This document shows, in pieces, positions 11,559 to 21,961 of a stretch of DNA of 64,000 bases. Where the stretch lies: contig NC_062241.1 of assembly GCF_905475465.1 (NCBI RefSeq), positions 12,524,001 to 12,588,000 of the forward strand, in the 5' to 3' direction. The notes beneath the pieces were generated by a model. It searched no databases. It was not told the DNA's origin and was given only the letters and a program-made list of their open reading frames with translations. The translations under genes were made by a program, and so were the position numbers. This stretch comes from Pieris napi (lineage: Eukaryota; Arthropoda; Insecta; Lepidoptera; Pieridae). Within the stretch, counting starts at the first letter, position 1, and each line of letters starts with the position of its first letter.

Positions 11559-13145
11559 GTAAGAATAAAACGAACTTATAGTAAATCAAAATATGTTTAT
11601 TATTTGTATCACAGGAGTTTCAATGCGATTTTTTTCGCTCTAGAGTCGTGGTCCCCTGCGATGTTCTTAAATTATCTAACTAGATTTAAGAAAAATCGTA
11701 TTCGGACTCCTGTGTGTTTGATAAGATATCGCTTAAATTATTAGATATGTTTTCTATGGTTGAATTTGGCGAAGTTTGGTCACGGACGATGTAGATGATG
11801 GATTGTGAGTTGTTTGATAAGTCGCTGTAGCTTCTTGTGATCTTTGGTAGCTACTTTGATATGCTGTCTGGTAGCCGCTGTATGACTGTTGATTGTATTG
11901 ATATGTGGGTTGATTAAAATCTGTCAATATTTGCATTACACGACTTTGATAGATCAATGTTTGGTGGTCGTCTAGTTTTTCCAGAAATGGTAAAATTGAT
12001 TTAAAAAAAGACACATGTCTGTTCTGTGCAATTTCTAAAGTTTCGATAATTTTGTTCTCAAAATCATCTTCAACGTATTTTCTTTTACGCGTAGGTGTAG
12101 CATAAGGTCGGTATCGTGACCTAGTATTTTCATTTGTCTTTGGACCTTCAGACTCTTCTTCCAATATACTACAGTCTGTTAAATTTGGTGCGTTTTTTTT
12201 TAAAAACATCAGTTGTTTGTGCAAATGATATTCTTTCAAGTTCTTTGCACCAGCTCCAGATTTGTTCGCAAGCTCTTTCTTTTTCATGTATTTCATGTAC
12301 AGTAGAACCTCGTTAAGTCGAACCTCGATAAGTCAAAAACCTCCAAATCTCGAAAAAATGTTTTGTTCCCTTCCCTTAAAACACCAAAACCTCCATTACT
12401 TGAAATCTTGACCCTCTGTTAATCGAAATAATCACCGAGTCCCTCCAAGCCATTTTGGTACATATTTTCACTCTATAACTCGAAAAATTAAATTTGACCT
12501 CTGTATCTCGAACATAGGAACGTTCTATTTTACAACCTTTACAACTTGATCATTTGGAATTTATTATCTCTATTGTTCGAACAAAAATAAGTTACCGACT
12601 TTAAGAACGTGCCGACAATGTGAGTATTGTTTCTTAGAAAACATTTTAGGAGTATACAATAATAAATTTATGACTCATGGAAACACGTGTTTGCTTGCTT
12701 TGTGTCAGGTGTTCAATTTTGATTCCCTTTGAAATTTAGCTAAGCCAGTCATTTGTTTTCGACTTAAATACTGTCAGAAGTAGTTTGGCTCAAAATTTAT
12801 AAGAATAAACCTCAAACTCTTTATGTCGAACCAAAATCCGCCTAAGTCGAAATCCTCCATAAGTTGAAAACTCTATAACTCGAATTTTTTGGCGTCTCCC
12901 TTGATGTTCGACTTATAGAGGTTCTACTGTAGTTGTCTTTGATGTTTGTCCATTTTTTAATTATGTCATGTCCTGCAACAATAAAACATTAGGTTAATAT
13001 TTTCATGACTACATGTATTTATCATAGGGTATACAAAGTGTTAGCCAAAGTATAAATTCAAAAAAGCAATTCGAAAATTGAGCTGCTTAAACAGTTTGTG
13101 GTAACACTGTTCTAAGAAACTAGTAAATATATTTTCTCTTTTCAG
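11559..13145 (+). other. Transposase intron holding the antisense MADF exon
   Basis: A canonical GT...AG intron (donor GTAAGA, acceptor TTCTCTTTTCAG). It is 1587 bp now and 955 bp without the MITE. It contains the whole second exon of the MADF gene on the other strand plus the 630 bp MITE, so the insertion is spliced out of the transposase message. Confidence 0.8.
12300..12929. mobile_element. pogo/Tigger-like MITE nested in Harbinger
   Basis: A 630 bp element flanked by TA at 12298-12299 and 12930-12931. Its ends are inverted: CAGTAGAACCTCGTTAAGTC on the left and the complement of CAGTAGAACCTCTATAAGTC on the right. Inside are many degenerate copies of a CCTC(T/C)-n-TAA-n-TCGAA motif in both orientations, the subterminal repeat pattern of pogo/Tigger elements. 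There is no transposase. Removing the element and one TA restores the MADF reading frame exactly, proving the insertion point. Confidence 0.9.
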
Positions 13146-14031
13146 GTTTTTGGCAACAGGGAATTCATTTAGAGATATGGAATTCACAGATTATCGAGGA
13201 AAAAGTACAATCAGCAGAATAGTGCAAGAAGTATGTCGTGCTATTTGGGACATTCTTTTATCTGAATGTATACCGACAATAACCGAAGAGCTTATGGAAC
13301 AAATAGCGGAAGACTTTGACAAAAAAACAAATTTCCCAAATTGCATGGGGGCCTTAGACGGGAAGCACATTCGCATTAACAGTCCCGCCCACAGTGGATC
13401 TCTTTTTTTCAACTATAAAAACTATAATTCTATCGTGTTGCTGGGACTAGTCGATTCTAAATACAGATTTGTGTATGTCGATATTGGAGCGTATGGAAAA
13501 GAATGTGATTCGACAATTTTTCAGAACACAAAACTATATGAATTATTAATTCAACATCGACTCCCCATACCAGTTTCAAAGCCTTTGCCAGGCCTTCAAA
13601 AACCAGTTCCGTATGTCTTTATTGCAGATGAAGGCCTACCGTTAATGAGTAATCTAATGCGTCCATACTCAGGGAAACATTTAAGTATTGATCAAAGAAT
13701 TTTTAATTACCGTTTGAGTCGGGCCAGACGAAATGTCGAGTGTGCTTTTGGCATACTTGCAAATAAATGGCGTATATTTCACAGGCCTTTAAACGTCAAA
13801 TATGATTTTGCAACAGACATTATCAAAGCATGCTGTGTATTGCACAACTTTGTTGTATCTCGAGATGGAAGTAAAATGTCCGAAGAACTGTATATCGATG
13901 ACTCCTTTTTGGACTTGCGACAAACTATAGATGACGTTTCTTTATCAAATCCAGTAAATATAAGAGACGAGTTTTCTAAATATTTTAATAGCGATGTTGG
14001 CGCGCTTAGTTGGCAATTAACCAAAATATAA
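13146..14031 (+). CDS. Harbinger transposase, exon 2 (DDE domain)
   Basis: Completes the 389-residue transposase; stop at 14029-14031. Counting from the ATG in exon 1, it begins RFLATGNSF at residues 95-103. It carries the DDE triad in recognisable contexts: D166 in ALDGKHIRI, D256 in IADEGLP and E293 in RARRNVECAFGILANKW. The spacing of 36 residues between the second Asp and the Glu fits the superfamily. No stop, frameshift or missing catalytic residue is seen. The neighbouring GAYGKECDSTIF and CCVLHNF motifs are also family features. The gene could be functional, but it would need a MADF partner from another copy because the one here is broken. The exon lies wholly within the intron of that antisense gene. 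Confidence 0.92.
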
Positions 14032-14494
14032 CTCAAAACCAGTCACGAAAAAAAAAAAAAAACCTACCTGCCTTCTATTATCAAGACTGAATTCCTATGT
14101 GGAAGAGACGTCATCTCAAAGTACACAGGAACTGTATGGTGTACAACCATTATTATAGATCTTATTACAGCAGCGCAAGTTCTATTTCTGCATAAAAATA
14201 TATCTCGATGAGACCACGACTGTACCTACTCCATTATCATAAAAACATTAAAAACAAATAAATGTTAGTACTCACCCAGTTTTGTTTTTTCTTTAATGTC
14301 CTTGTCATCAAATGATTCAAAAATGTTTCGGCAAACATCTTTCCACGCTTCTGTTTTTAAATGTTTGTCCTTATAATTGTCATTTGTCTTGTCCCAGAGC
14401 ACTGTACGTGCCTCCACTAACGAAATAAAGAAATCTACATCGATATTTTCCACCATTTTGTTTTAAACACATTAAACACATGCACGCACGCCAC

Positions 14495-14637
14495 CTGCGA
14501 AATATCGACTGAGAATTGCCCCCCGCGCACATCGCCCGCGGCACCGTGGTGCGGCACGGCGTCGTACCGTGTCACGGCGACGGCGCCGTGCCGTTGCACG
14601 GTAGCCGGTGCCGTGCCGTAGACATGGGGCCACGGCC
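14495..14637. repeat. Harbinger right terminal inverted repeat
   Basis: A reverse-complement copy of 11103-11245, identical as far as I can read. The MADF start codon at 14456 lies 38 bases inside it, mirroring the transposase on the other side. Confidence 0.9.
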
Positions 14638-14654
14638 TAACCATAGCAGTCTTG

Positions 14655-14909
14655 TCAGGAACGTGACAAATGCTTTGAGTAGTTTTTCCACTTACTTTTT
14701 ATGTTGGTTAACGTTAGGCTATCTAATAACTGACCGGGTAGTCCATTTATTAGCCGCGGTAGCAAATACCTAAACGTTTTCTCGCCATAGACGTTGTTGG
14801 CTCTCGGTGAACAGAGCCGAAATTGCGTTACCGCTCGGGTCTGTACGTCATGTTTAACTCGTTTTTTTATGTCATCTCGAAGACAACGAGATACAGTCAC
14901 TGTAGCCAA
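14655..14909 (-). pseudogene. LINE reverse transcriptase C-terminus (host of Harbinger)
   Basis: An 84-codon minus-strand open frame contains VQTRAVTQFRLCSPRAN, FRYLLPRLINGLPGQL and SLTLTNIKSKWKNYSKHL. It fits the C-terminal end of CR1/Jockey-type ORF2 (T-R-x-x-x-Q-F-R-L...N-x-L-P...F-K-x-K). It is open from where homology begins to a stop 15 bases before the Harbinger target duplication. 5'-truncated as most LINE copies are. Confidence 0.55.
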
Positions 14910-14948
14910 TAGACAACAGGACTTTACTTTTTTTTAAACAATTGGAGA

Positions 14949-16050
14949 TTGTATCTCACTAGAAGACCCAAGGAAAGATCACTGGGATTTCACAGCTCGT
15001 TTCGCAAAAGAAAGTGTCTTGTCTACAACACCCATACTTTATCACTAGCATACTTTAGACATCTATATAAACCCACCAATATCCATACTCATTGGAGACT
15101 TGTGCGTGGGTGCGTAAATCAATACCATTATATTTTAGAGGATCATAAAAGCTTATGTGATTCGTTGATGAAGTCCAGAATAAAATTTGTCCTTGACACT
15201 AATTAACTATGAAAAATATTTGTTTTCATATAATAGAAAAATGGACTTAATAATATTTCCTTCACTAGTTCATGGATTACACATTTCAGGTCTTAGATAT
15301 ACGTTTTTCCCGAAGGCTTTCCTCTAGATATATTACCTTTTTATATTCCTTTATTATTTTTAACTTTAACTTCCCACAAAAAAGGTACATAGGGAAGTCC
15401 CAAATATTATTAGTATCTTCATTTTGCGTCTGCATAGTATTATTTATTTAATTTCAATTATTATTTTTCTTTTGCGAAAATGGAATCACTCCCGGTGGGT
15501 TTCTTCCCTGGGAGATACGATCTTCAATTGATTAAAAAAGTGTATACACCTCCTCACTAAACAACAACTTGTTCGTTCGTTCCATCATTTAAAAATATGT
15601 ATATACCCACAAACGTAGGGTAGATACGTAGATTTAAGCGTAGTCTACTAACACCTCTTATTTAAGCTTCCTATTAAATAAAAAGCCTTAAAGCCGTCGC
15701 AAGTTAATTGTATACTTAATACACCATACATAAAACTATTACGGCCCAAGCTTGATTTAAGGATGGCTTAATGCTTCGGGCGATTTCATAAGTGCTTTCT
15801 ACATTAATGAGATTCTTTAGATTATATTAAACTAGCTATGAATGTGAAAGTTTTTGTTGTTAATACATAACTATGTTTATAATCGTTCGGTTGATATTTA
15901 TATTGATAGGTAAATTGTATATTAAATCTAGTACTGTAAAACTTACAAGTCATGAAGTGATTATTGGGTAGGTATCAAACAATTACCATACAATTAAATA
16001 CAATTTATGAAAGTTTATACCTAGGTATCTAAAATTAATATATATATTTA
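14949..16050. other. Unassigned DNA
   Basis: Contains an 85-codon open frame at 14949-15206 (plus) that I do not recognise and that lacks convincing splice sites. The remainder is AT-rich without visible structure. Confidence 0.3.
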
Positions 16051-16265
16051 TCTCTCATCCCTGAGGTTGTAGGTTCGTTCATTTAAAACTCGCTTGTACG
16101 GTGAAGGAAAACATCAACAACAAACAACAGGAAACCGGGCATGCCGTAGTCCCAAAAAGTCGACATATCAGGCACAAAAGGTTGAACCTACTTGCCTATT
16201 AAAATGATCACGGAACAGATACAGAAATCTGGGGCCTGGACCTAAAAGGTTGTAGCGCTATTTGT
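16051..16265 (+). repeat. tRNA-derived SINE copy 3
   Basis: Shows CTCATCCCTGAGGTTGTAGG, GGTGAAGGAAAACATC, AAAAAGTCGACATATCAGG, ACTTGCCTATTA and GGTTGTAGCGC. The middle is shortened compared with copies 4 and 6. Confidence 0.8.
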
Positions 16266-16269
16266 AAAA

Positions 16270-17507
16270 ATTATTAATAAAAGTATTTGTTTTATGTGCT
16301 ATTTACAAAAATCAAAGTACCTTTGCAAGTCTATATCCCAGTCAAGACAACAAAACACAGACTTAATTCATCCATAGACCATAACCTACACAAACGTCTG
16401 TTGCCACTGTTTGATTAAACGATCAAGTGAAATTGAATCGTAACATAAGGTGATAAAATACAATTTCCATTAAATTGAAAAAGCATTATGGTGATATTCA
16501 CGTAAATGTTTAATAAAAAACGACTCGATGGTTAAAATAGAAATGTTATTTAAAGAATAACCAGTATTCTCTATTATTATTTATTTATAAGTAACCTTAC
16601 AGTTAGACATATTATAAAAAAGAAAACACTTTGACAATATACAAAGCCAAAACAGATTAAATTGTTAAGCCAAATATACGAAATAGATAACATAAGTCAA
16701 TTAAATACATTAATAGATAACAAAGTAAACTGAAATTAAACTACAACTTAATATTTTAAAGAAAAAAAGATATTTGTAGTATTGCTAAATAAAGTCCAAA
16801 GTCTTCCCTCTTTCTAAAATATTTCCTTGGTAAGGTGGAAAATGTTTACATCTTCATAAATTGTATTGTAGGGAGCTAAAACCCGATACATTGACGAATT
16901 ACGCAGTAATAGTGTTACTATGAGACCCATGGAACAACTGTGGATATATCTTGTCGTATACAGGGAGGGATTCTAAAATAAATCAATAATAGCAACAGTC
17001 CTAAGGTAAAATCCTAGGAAAACCATAGTAAGCAGCTATCACCTGCAAAAAGATCTTTGTGACATAAATGTACAAAGCAAAAAACTATCCCTATCATTTA
17101 ATTAAAAACATTATTTTGTAATTATAAACCAATCACTTGCGTCACCAACATAAGAAATAGTAAAGGTTTATCGTGATAAAGAATAGTTTACGAGGCTTTA
17201 TACGTACGTACGTTGATCATTTATCTTCTAAATCATTATTCCTATAACGTAAGGATTTCTCGCGATACTATTGATATTCGACATCGGTACGAGATTATTA
17301 GTGATTCTAGATACGTTACTTAAATTGTTTCGTTGTCCGTCCACGACAGGATGAAACAATTACCTTTTTCCTGAATCGGAACATCGTTTGATACATTAAT
17401 TTTTGTCAACATAATTAAATAATAGAAAAAAAAAATCAAATCAAATTAATATTTTTCATATTAATTTCAATTCAATTGAAGCGCAAAAGCACAATTTACT
17501 ATTAGTA
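16270..17507. other. AT-rich DNA, nothing recognised
   Basis: No gene, RNA or element could be supported. Confidence 0.4.
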
Positions 17508-18244
17508 TAAGATCCCGCTATACAACGACCTTCACCGAGATGCTTATTTAATGAAACTTATTTTATATTTAATTTAATATGTCAATAAATATAATCCATA
17601 TGGGTTGCCTAGCAAATTTCAGTCCAGAGTATGTTTAATTAATTTAAAAAAAAAATATTTTTTTAAACATTTCACCGGTATGATTATTACATAAATTCTA
17701 TACCAATCGAAAGTATGAAGTCCATAGAATATGCAAACGTATTTTATATTTAATTTAATATGTCAATAAATATAATCCATATGGGTTGCCTAGCAAATTT
17801 CAGTCCAGAGTATGTTTAACTAATATTTAAAAAAAAAAATTTTTTATAATTTGCATGTAGTACATTTTTTGAACTTTTTTCAATCAATATTTTTAATCAG
17901 GGTAGTATTATATATGTATCACTATAACCTTCTTTTATACTAAAGATGTATATATACTTTAGTGTCACATAAAAAATACACATAAATAATTAATTGATTA
18001 AAAACAACCTAACGTTTGCATATTCTATGGACTTCATACTTTCGATTGGTATAGAATTTATCTAATAATCATACCGGTGAAATGTTTAAAAAAATATTTT
18101 TTTTTTAAATTAATTAAACATACTCTGGACTGAAATTTGCTAGGCAACTCATATGGATTATATTTATTGACATATTAAATTATATATAAAATAAGTTTCA
18201 TTAAATAAGCATCTCGGTGAAGGTCGTTGTATAGCGGGATCTTA
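17508..18244. mobile_element. Large foldback element, 233 bp arms
   Basis: Arms 17508-17740 and 18012-18244 are inverted copies differing at only a handful of bases. They start TAAGATCCCGCTATACAACG and end with its complement. The 271-base spacer begins with a third, direct copy of part of the left arm: 17740-17822 repeats 17559-17641 (both contain CCATATGGGTTGCCTAGC). There is no coding sequence, and no convincing direct target duplication, so the superfamily is open. Confidence 0.85.
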
Positions 18245-18316
18245 GACCATATCGATTTCAGTTTCAATATTACGACGAGTCGGCATTCGTAACAATAAAT
18301 AGGAACAAACCCTATC

Positions 18317-18640
18317 CTATCCATTTTCTCTGCTTACTAGACATTTGAGAAAAAATTTCGATATCTGTGCAACACTTCTCTCACCGAAATCAATCAAAAG
18401 TATTTTTACTGCCTTGAAGTGGCGTAGGCAACCTACAAAACTAGGTACATAAAATTTTTCATGTGAATGTGCACCAGCTATTTTAAATTCTACTAAAATA
18501 TTGACATGCAAATCAAGATGTTTATTGTGTCCTTCATTATATAAAGTTGAGATCGTGTAACGTGCAAATGACGGCATTTTAAGTGCATCATAATTGCGCA
18601 TCATACACCTCCGTTTCCTTGTAAAATATGCTATGGTCAT
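18317..18640 (-). CDS. Hypothetical 107-residue open frame
   Basis: An ATG-to-TAG frame on the minus strand starts MTIAYFTRKRRCMMRNYDA and ends CLVSRENG. The composition is protein-like: basic N-terminus, mixed middle, hydrophobic stretch KILLIDFG near residue 80. I recognise no domain. It starts and ends without obvious splice sites and lies 73 bases to the right of the foldback element at 17508-18244. It may be a chance frame, an uncharacterised host gene or part of an element. Confidence 0.25.
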   Translation of the reverse strand: MTIAYFTRKRRCMMRNYDALKMPSFARYTISTLYNEGHNKHLDLHVNILVEFKIAGAHSHEKFYVPSFVGCLRHFKAVKILLIDFGERSVAQISKFFLKCLVSRENG

Positions 18641-18907
18641 TTACTAAAGTACACCACATCATAGTGCATTTTCTATAGTAAAAATTACAATCTATGTATT
18701 CTAAAACACATGACAATTATGAACATAAGTATATTACACTATAAAGTATATTTCACATCCAATTTTAGTTATTTAGAAATAATTGTTTGCTTAGCAACGC
18801 TTTTTTTTTTAAATTTATATTGAAATAAGCTATTATCAGACGAATTTAAGTTTATCCTAATTTACTGTAATGAACATAAGAATATTATATCATAATATAT
18901 ATAATAA

Positions 18908-18937
18908 GATATTCTTATTATATATAATAAGAATATC
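18908..18937. repeat. 30-base perfect AT palindrome
   Basis: Two 15-base halves, GATATTCTTATTATA and its complement, abut with no spacer. It could form a cruciform. No element boundary is evident. Confidence 0.7.
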
Positions 18938-19814
18938 ATATTCACTTAGGGAAAGATTTAGATTAAAATTCAATGAAGAACCAAGTCATAACTCTAAACA
19001 TTAGGGTAAATGTTGTTTCTAATCTTGCCTTTAGTCTTTATTACGGCAAAACACAAAATTGTTGTTTTATTAAACCACGGGAATAAAAAGCGTTTATTTG
19101 TAGACACTGAACAATTTTTTTAAATTAATAAGAACTTTAAGAAACCAAGAATTTTTAAGTTCATACAAGTGGTCTTTACAATGTGTTTTGATTTAAATGT
19201 TAAGAAAATATATGAATATGATGCGCATTAAGAAACAACACACGTAGAACCCTCCAGGAGTAAGGCACTCAAGCATAAAGCTTGTACTTTGGAATAAACG
19301 AAGTACATATTATAACAAACATTATACTAGGTTCATCAAGACTAATGCCTCTGTAAACTATGCTCGCTTTAAAACAATGAAGAAAAATCTATTCAAATAT
19401 TTAATAACGGTTAATAATAGATACTAATCTACAAAACTACTAAACGTATACATTCAGGTAGCTTAAGAACGCATAGCTATGTCTTTTTGTCTAATTCCTC
19501 CTGCTCCAAAAGACAATACAATGGAACATATATAGATAGAATTAAAAGAAAGATGTCCAATTTCTACTAGTTTTGCCAAAGATTAGTCATTAGTTCGTTG
19601 ATTTTCTAACCGGTTCTTATCCGTCAATGTTTTATCACTAAATTAAAAATACCGATACAAAAACTTTAAATATACTTAAGGTGAATAAATACCTTTTAAA
19701 TAGTTTGTAATGCATCCTCAATAACACATCACTACACCCACTTAAAATAAAACACAATTCACAATTTTAAATTTTTAAAGCACACACGACACGACCGCCC
19801 GCTAAACTCGTTAG

Positions 19815-19868
19815 ATGACTTCTGAATCAACCTTGCCGAGTTGCGTGGGAAAGAGATGGAAAAAACAG
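19815..19868 (+). CDS. Possible short first coding exon
   Basis: An ATG follows a GC-richer leader (ACACGACCGCCCGCTAAAC) and opens 18 codons (MTSESTLPSCVGKRWKKQ). It ends at a good donor, AACAG|GTATGC. A second candidate donor, CGACAG|GTAAAA, lies 43 bases further on. No matching downstream exon was found, so this is only a candidate. Confidence 0.2.
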
Positions 19869-20689
19869 GTATGCGCGGACGCATCAGGTGGGATCCGACA
19901 GGTAAAACATACCCCTAGGGTTTTTTTTACGATTAATTTTATCTTGCTATGCCTTTGTTCGGGAATTATTAATAATTATTCCATGCTACTTCCGTTTCTA
20001 GGAATACTGAGAAATAATGTAAATTTCAATGTATTTCTACGTGTATTCCGCTGATTTAATTTTGATTTGTTTTTATTTATGTAAAATATAATATTTTTAA
20101 TATCTCATATTAGGGTTTTTATTTAGAAAAATACTTCTCCATACCTGATATGAATGTATTACTAACAAACTCAGGGGCCAGATTGTTAAATTGTTAATAG
20201 TATTCAAGTTCGTACCTAAGCTTAAATATATAAAAAACTATTTACTTGTTGACAGATGGAATAAATTATTTTTATATTACGTAAAATAAAAAAAACTGTG
20301 ATAGCTATCCTAACATTTAACCCAATTTGAAATAATATCATTGAGTATTTAACTGATTAAAATTGTATGTGATTTATCTAGTGACAAATCAGTTTTCCGT
20401 CATAAAGTTGGATAAATATACGCCTACGAGTATCGTATAGGCACGTATCAGACTACACCACAAGACAACACATAGTTACTATAATAAAATATGAAATAGT
20501 AATATATATAAATATTATAAATGGGGAAATGTGACAGATTACATTCACAGATATTTCTTCTTTATAGGCATGTAAGTAGCAGCTTACTGGGCATTCCAAA
20601 ATATATAATCTTAAGTCATACAAAAATAAAAGGGCATATAAAGCTAGATGCACAGATAAACTTACTTTAAAGACAACGATATTTAAGGA

Positions 20690-20830
20690 AAAGATGGCAC
20701 CCTAAAAAAAGGTGGATAGAAGATATAGAAGCGTTAGCAGGAAGCGAATAGAGAACAAAATATTCGGGAAAAGCTAGAGGCTTTTAACTGTGACGGATTT
20801 TCAATCAATAATACTGAAGGAAGTTACGAT
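20690..20830 (+). pseudogene. LINE ORF2 C-terminal remnant
   Basis: Plus-strand reading RWHPKKRWIEDIEALAGSE followed by a stop. It has the R-W-x-x-D-I...A-G-x-x-W pattern of the C-terminus of RTE-type lepidopteran LINEs. The same signature is clearer at 26780-26915 on the minus strand. Confidence 0.5.
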
Positions 20831-20916
20831 ATTAAGATAACAAGAAAAGAAAGTAATAAAAGAACTAAACTGCATTTTAAAAGATTAGAAATAAACAGGC
20901 TTTAATGTTATTATAA

Positions 20917-21187
20917 GAGCAGTGTTTGCTTAGTGACTTTAGCGTGCGACACTCATCTCTGAGGTCGTAGGTTCGATCCCCGTGCACCAATGGACTTTCA
21001 TTCTATGTGCGCATTTAATATTCGCTCGAACGGTGAAGGAAAACATCGGGAGGAAACCGACATATCTTAGACCCAAAAAGTCGTCGGCGTGTGTCAGGCA
21101 CTGTAGGCTGATCACCTACTTGCCTATTTAATTTAAAAATGATCATGAAATCTGAGGCCCAAACCTAAAAGGTAGCGCCACTGATTT
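20917..21187 (+). repeat. tRNA-derived SINE copy 4 (near full length)
   Basis: Head GAGCAGTGTTTGCTTAGTG (A-box region), B box GTAGGTTCGATCCC, then GTGCGCATTTAATATTCGCT, GGTGAAGGAAAACATCGGG, AAAAAGTCGTCGGCG, GATCACCTACTTGCCTATT and the end GTAGCGCCACTGA. The RNA-polymerase-III A and B boxes show its tRNA ancestry. Confidence 0.85.
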
Positions 21188-21624
21188 ATTTTTTATTATT
21201 ATTAAATCATAGATCAATCTAAATCTTATTAATCTTCTATAAGACAATCTCGATGGACGACTCGGCTATTAATAAAATATAAATTGGATAAGGAATTACC
21301 GAATTCAAAACCGAGTCAAACAAAAGAGCACGTCATAAATATGGCCGTAGTCTAACAGCTGAATAACTGTATTTTTCTTTAGAGTGACGCAGATGTTACA
21401 ATAATTTTATATAGCACGCGGTTTATGTACTGCTAGTATAAATAGTATATAATATCATAAAACAAGTGTCTCAAGGCGTGTCTTTAATTTTTGAATTTCG
21501 AATGTTAAATTTAAATCTTGCATTTTTCTAGTACAGTGAAATCGATCGTCCGCTTATAACTTAGTAGTATTTTCGTGAAACTCATTGTATGTGCGAATTG
21601 CATATAACATTTTTGTATATCATA

Positions 21625-21900
21625 GTTGCCTTCCAATCAAAACCATCCGTATCACCTCGACGTTCGTCGTTCCACATCTGAGCGTTTTCTAAGGCAGTTT
21701 TTGCCGCGCACCACCACTATGTGGAACCAGCTGCCTACTGAAGTATTTCCGAACCAATTCGACTTAGGGTCCTTCAAGAAAAGAGCGTACGAATATTTGC
21801 CGGCAACGCACTTGCGGGCCTTCTGGCAGTGTATGTCCATGGGCGACGGTATCACTTACCATCAGGTGAGCCCGTTTGTCTCCTATTACATAAAAATAAC
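21625..21900 (+). pseudogene. LINE family A 3' end, copy 1
   Basis: Encodes the C-terminus of a LINE ORF2: RTTTMWNQLPTEVFPNQFDL then GSFKKRAYEYL. The 3' UTR follows with GGCAACGCACTTGCGGGCC, a TGTCCATGGGCGACGGTATCAC block, and an A-rich end. It is one of nine related fragments in the window, all on the plus strand. The element is truncated at the 5' side and was never long enough to encode the reverse transcriptase. Confidence 0.7.
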
Positions 21901-21961
21901 CTTCTGATAACTACGCTTTAACACACACATGGGTGATATAGTTACAAAAATGATAACTCAC

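Larger units (their letters stand above)
11754..14456 (-). pseudogene. MADF-BESS accessory gene, broken by a MITE
   Basis: Accessory DNA-binding partner of the Harbinger transposase. Exon 1 (14456-14276) encodes 60 residues of a MADF domain beginning MVENIDVDFFISLVEARTV. The donor is CTGG|GTGAGT; the acceptor TTGTTGCAG|GACATG starts exon 2 at 12972. Joined, the frame continues through a KKW...D-N-Y segment to the C-terminal half at 12297-11754. That half has the rest of MADF (LHKQLMFLKK) and a BESS-like helix (FFKSILPFLEKLDDHQTL). Without the insertion the protein would be 255 residues. The MITE at 12300-12929 falls in a TAC codon; reading into it meets a stop after about 28 codons, and 632 extra bases also shift the frame. 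In this family such proteins help bind the ends and import the transposase. Confidence 0.85.
11103..14637. mobile_element. PIF/Harbinger transposon, two interlocked genes
   Basis: The 3535 bp element is flanked by TAA at 11100-11102 and 14638-14640, the three-base duplication typical of PIF/Harbinger. Its terminal inverted repeats of 143 bp appear identical. It holds a two-exon DDE transposase on the plus strand and a two-exon MADF-BESS gene on the minus strand, the two-protein set this superfamily needs. A 630 bp MITE sits inside; without it and one TA the element is 2903 bp. Identical ends and an open transposase suggest recent arrival. Confidence 0.93.
11047..14915 (-). mobile_element. LINE 3' end split by the Harbinger insertion
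   Basis: The minus-strand open frame 14909-14655 ends a reverse transcriptase (see the separate entry). Its 3' UTR stops at the Harbinger target duplication (14638-14640) and appears to resume at 11099, running down to a poly-T stretch at 11047-11054, which is a poly(A) tail on the minus strand. Beyond the tail the flank reads AAGTTCCTG and beyond the 5' break AAGTCCTG, a possible target duplication. The link across the Harbinger is an inference from position and tail structure. Confidence 0.5.
18245..20690. other. AT-rich DNA with two weak coding candidates
   Basis: Apart from the 107-codon frame at 18317-18640 and a possible first exon near 19815, nothing was recognised. A 30-base perfect palindrome lies at 18908-18937. 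Confidence 0.35.

Noticed and set aside
18317..18640. Idea that the 107-codon frame is an integrated viral gene
   Set aside because: No viral motif is visible; kept only as a low-confidence hypothetical frame.
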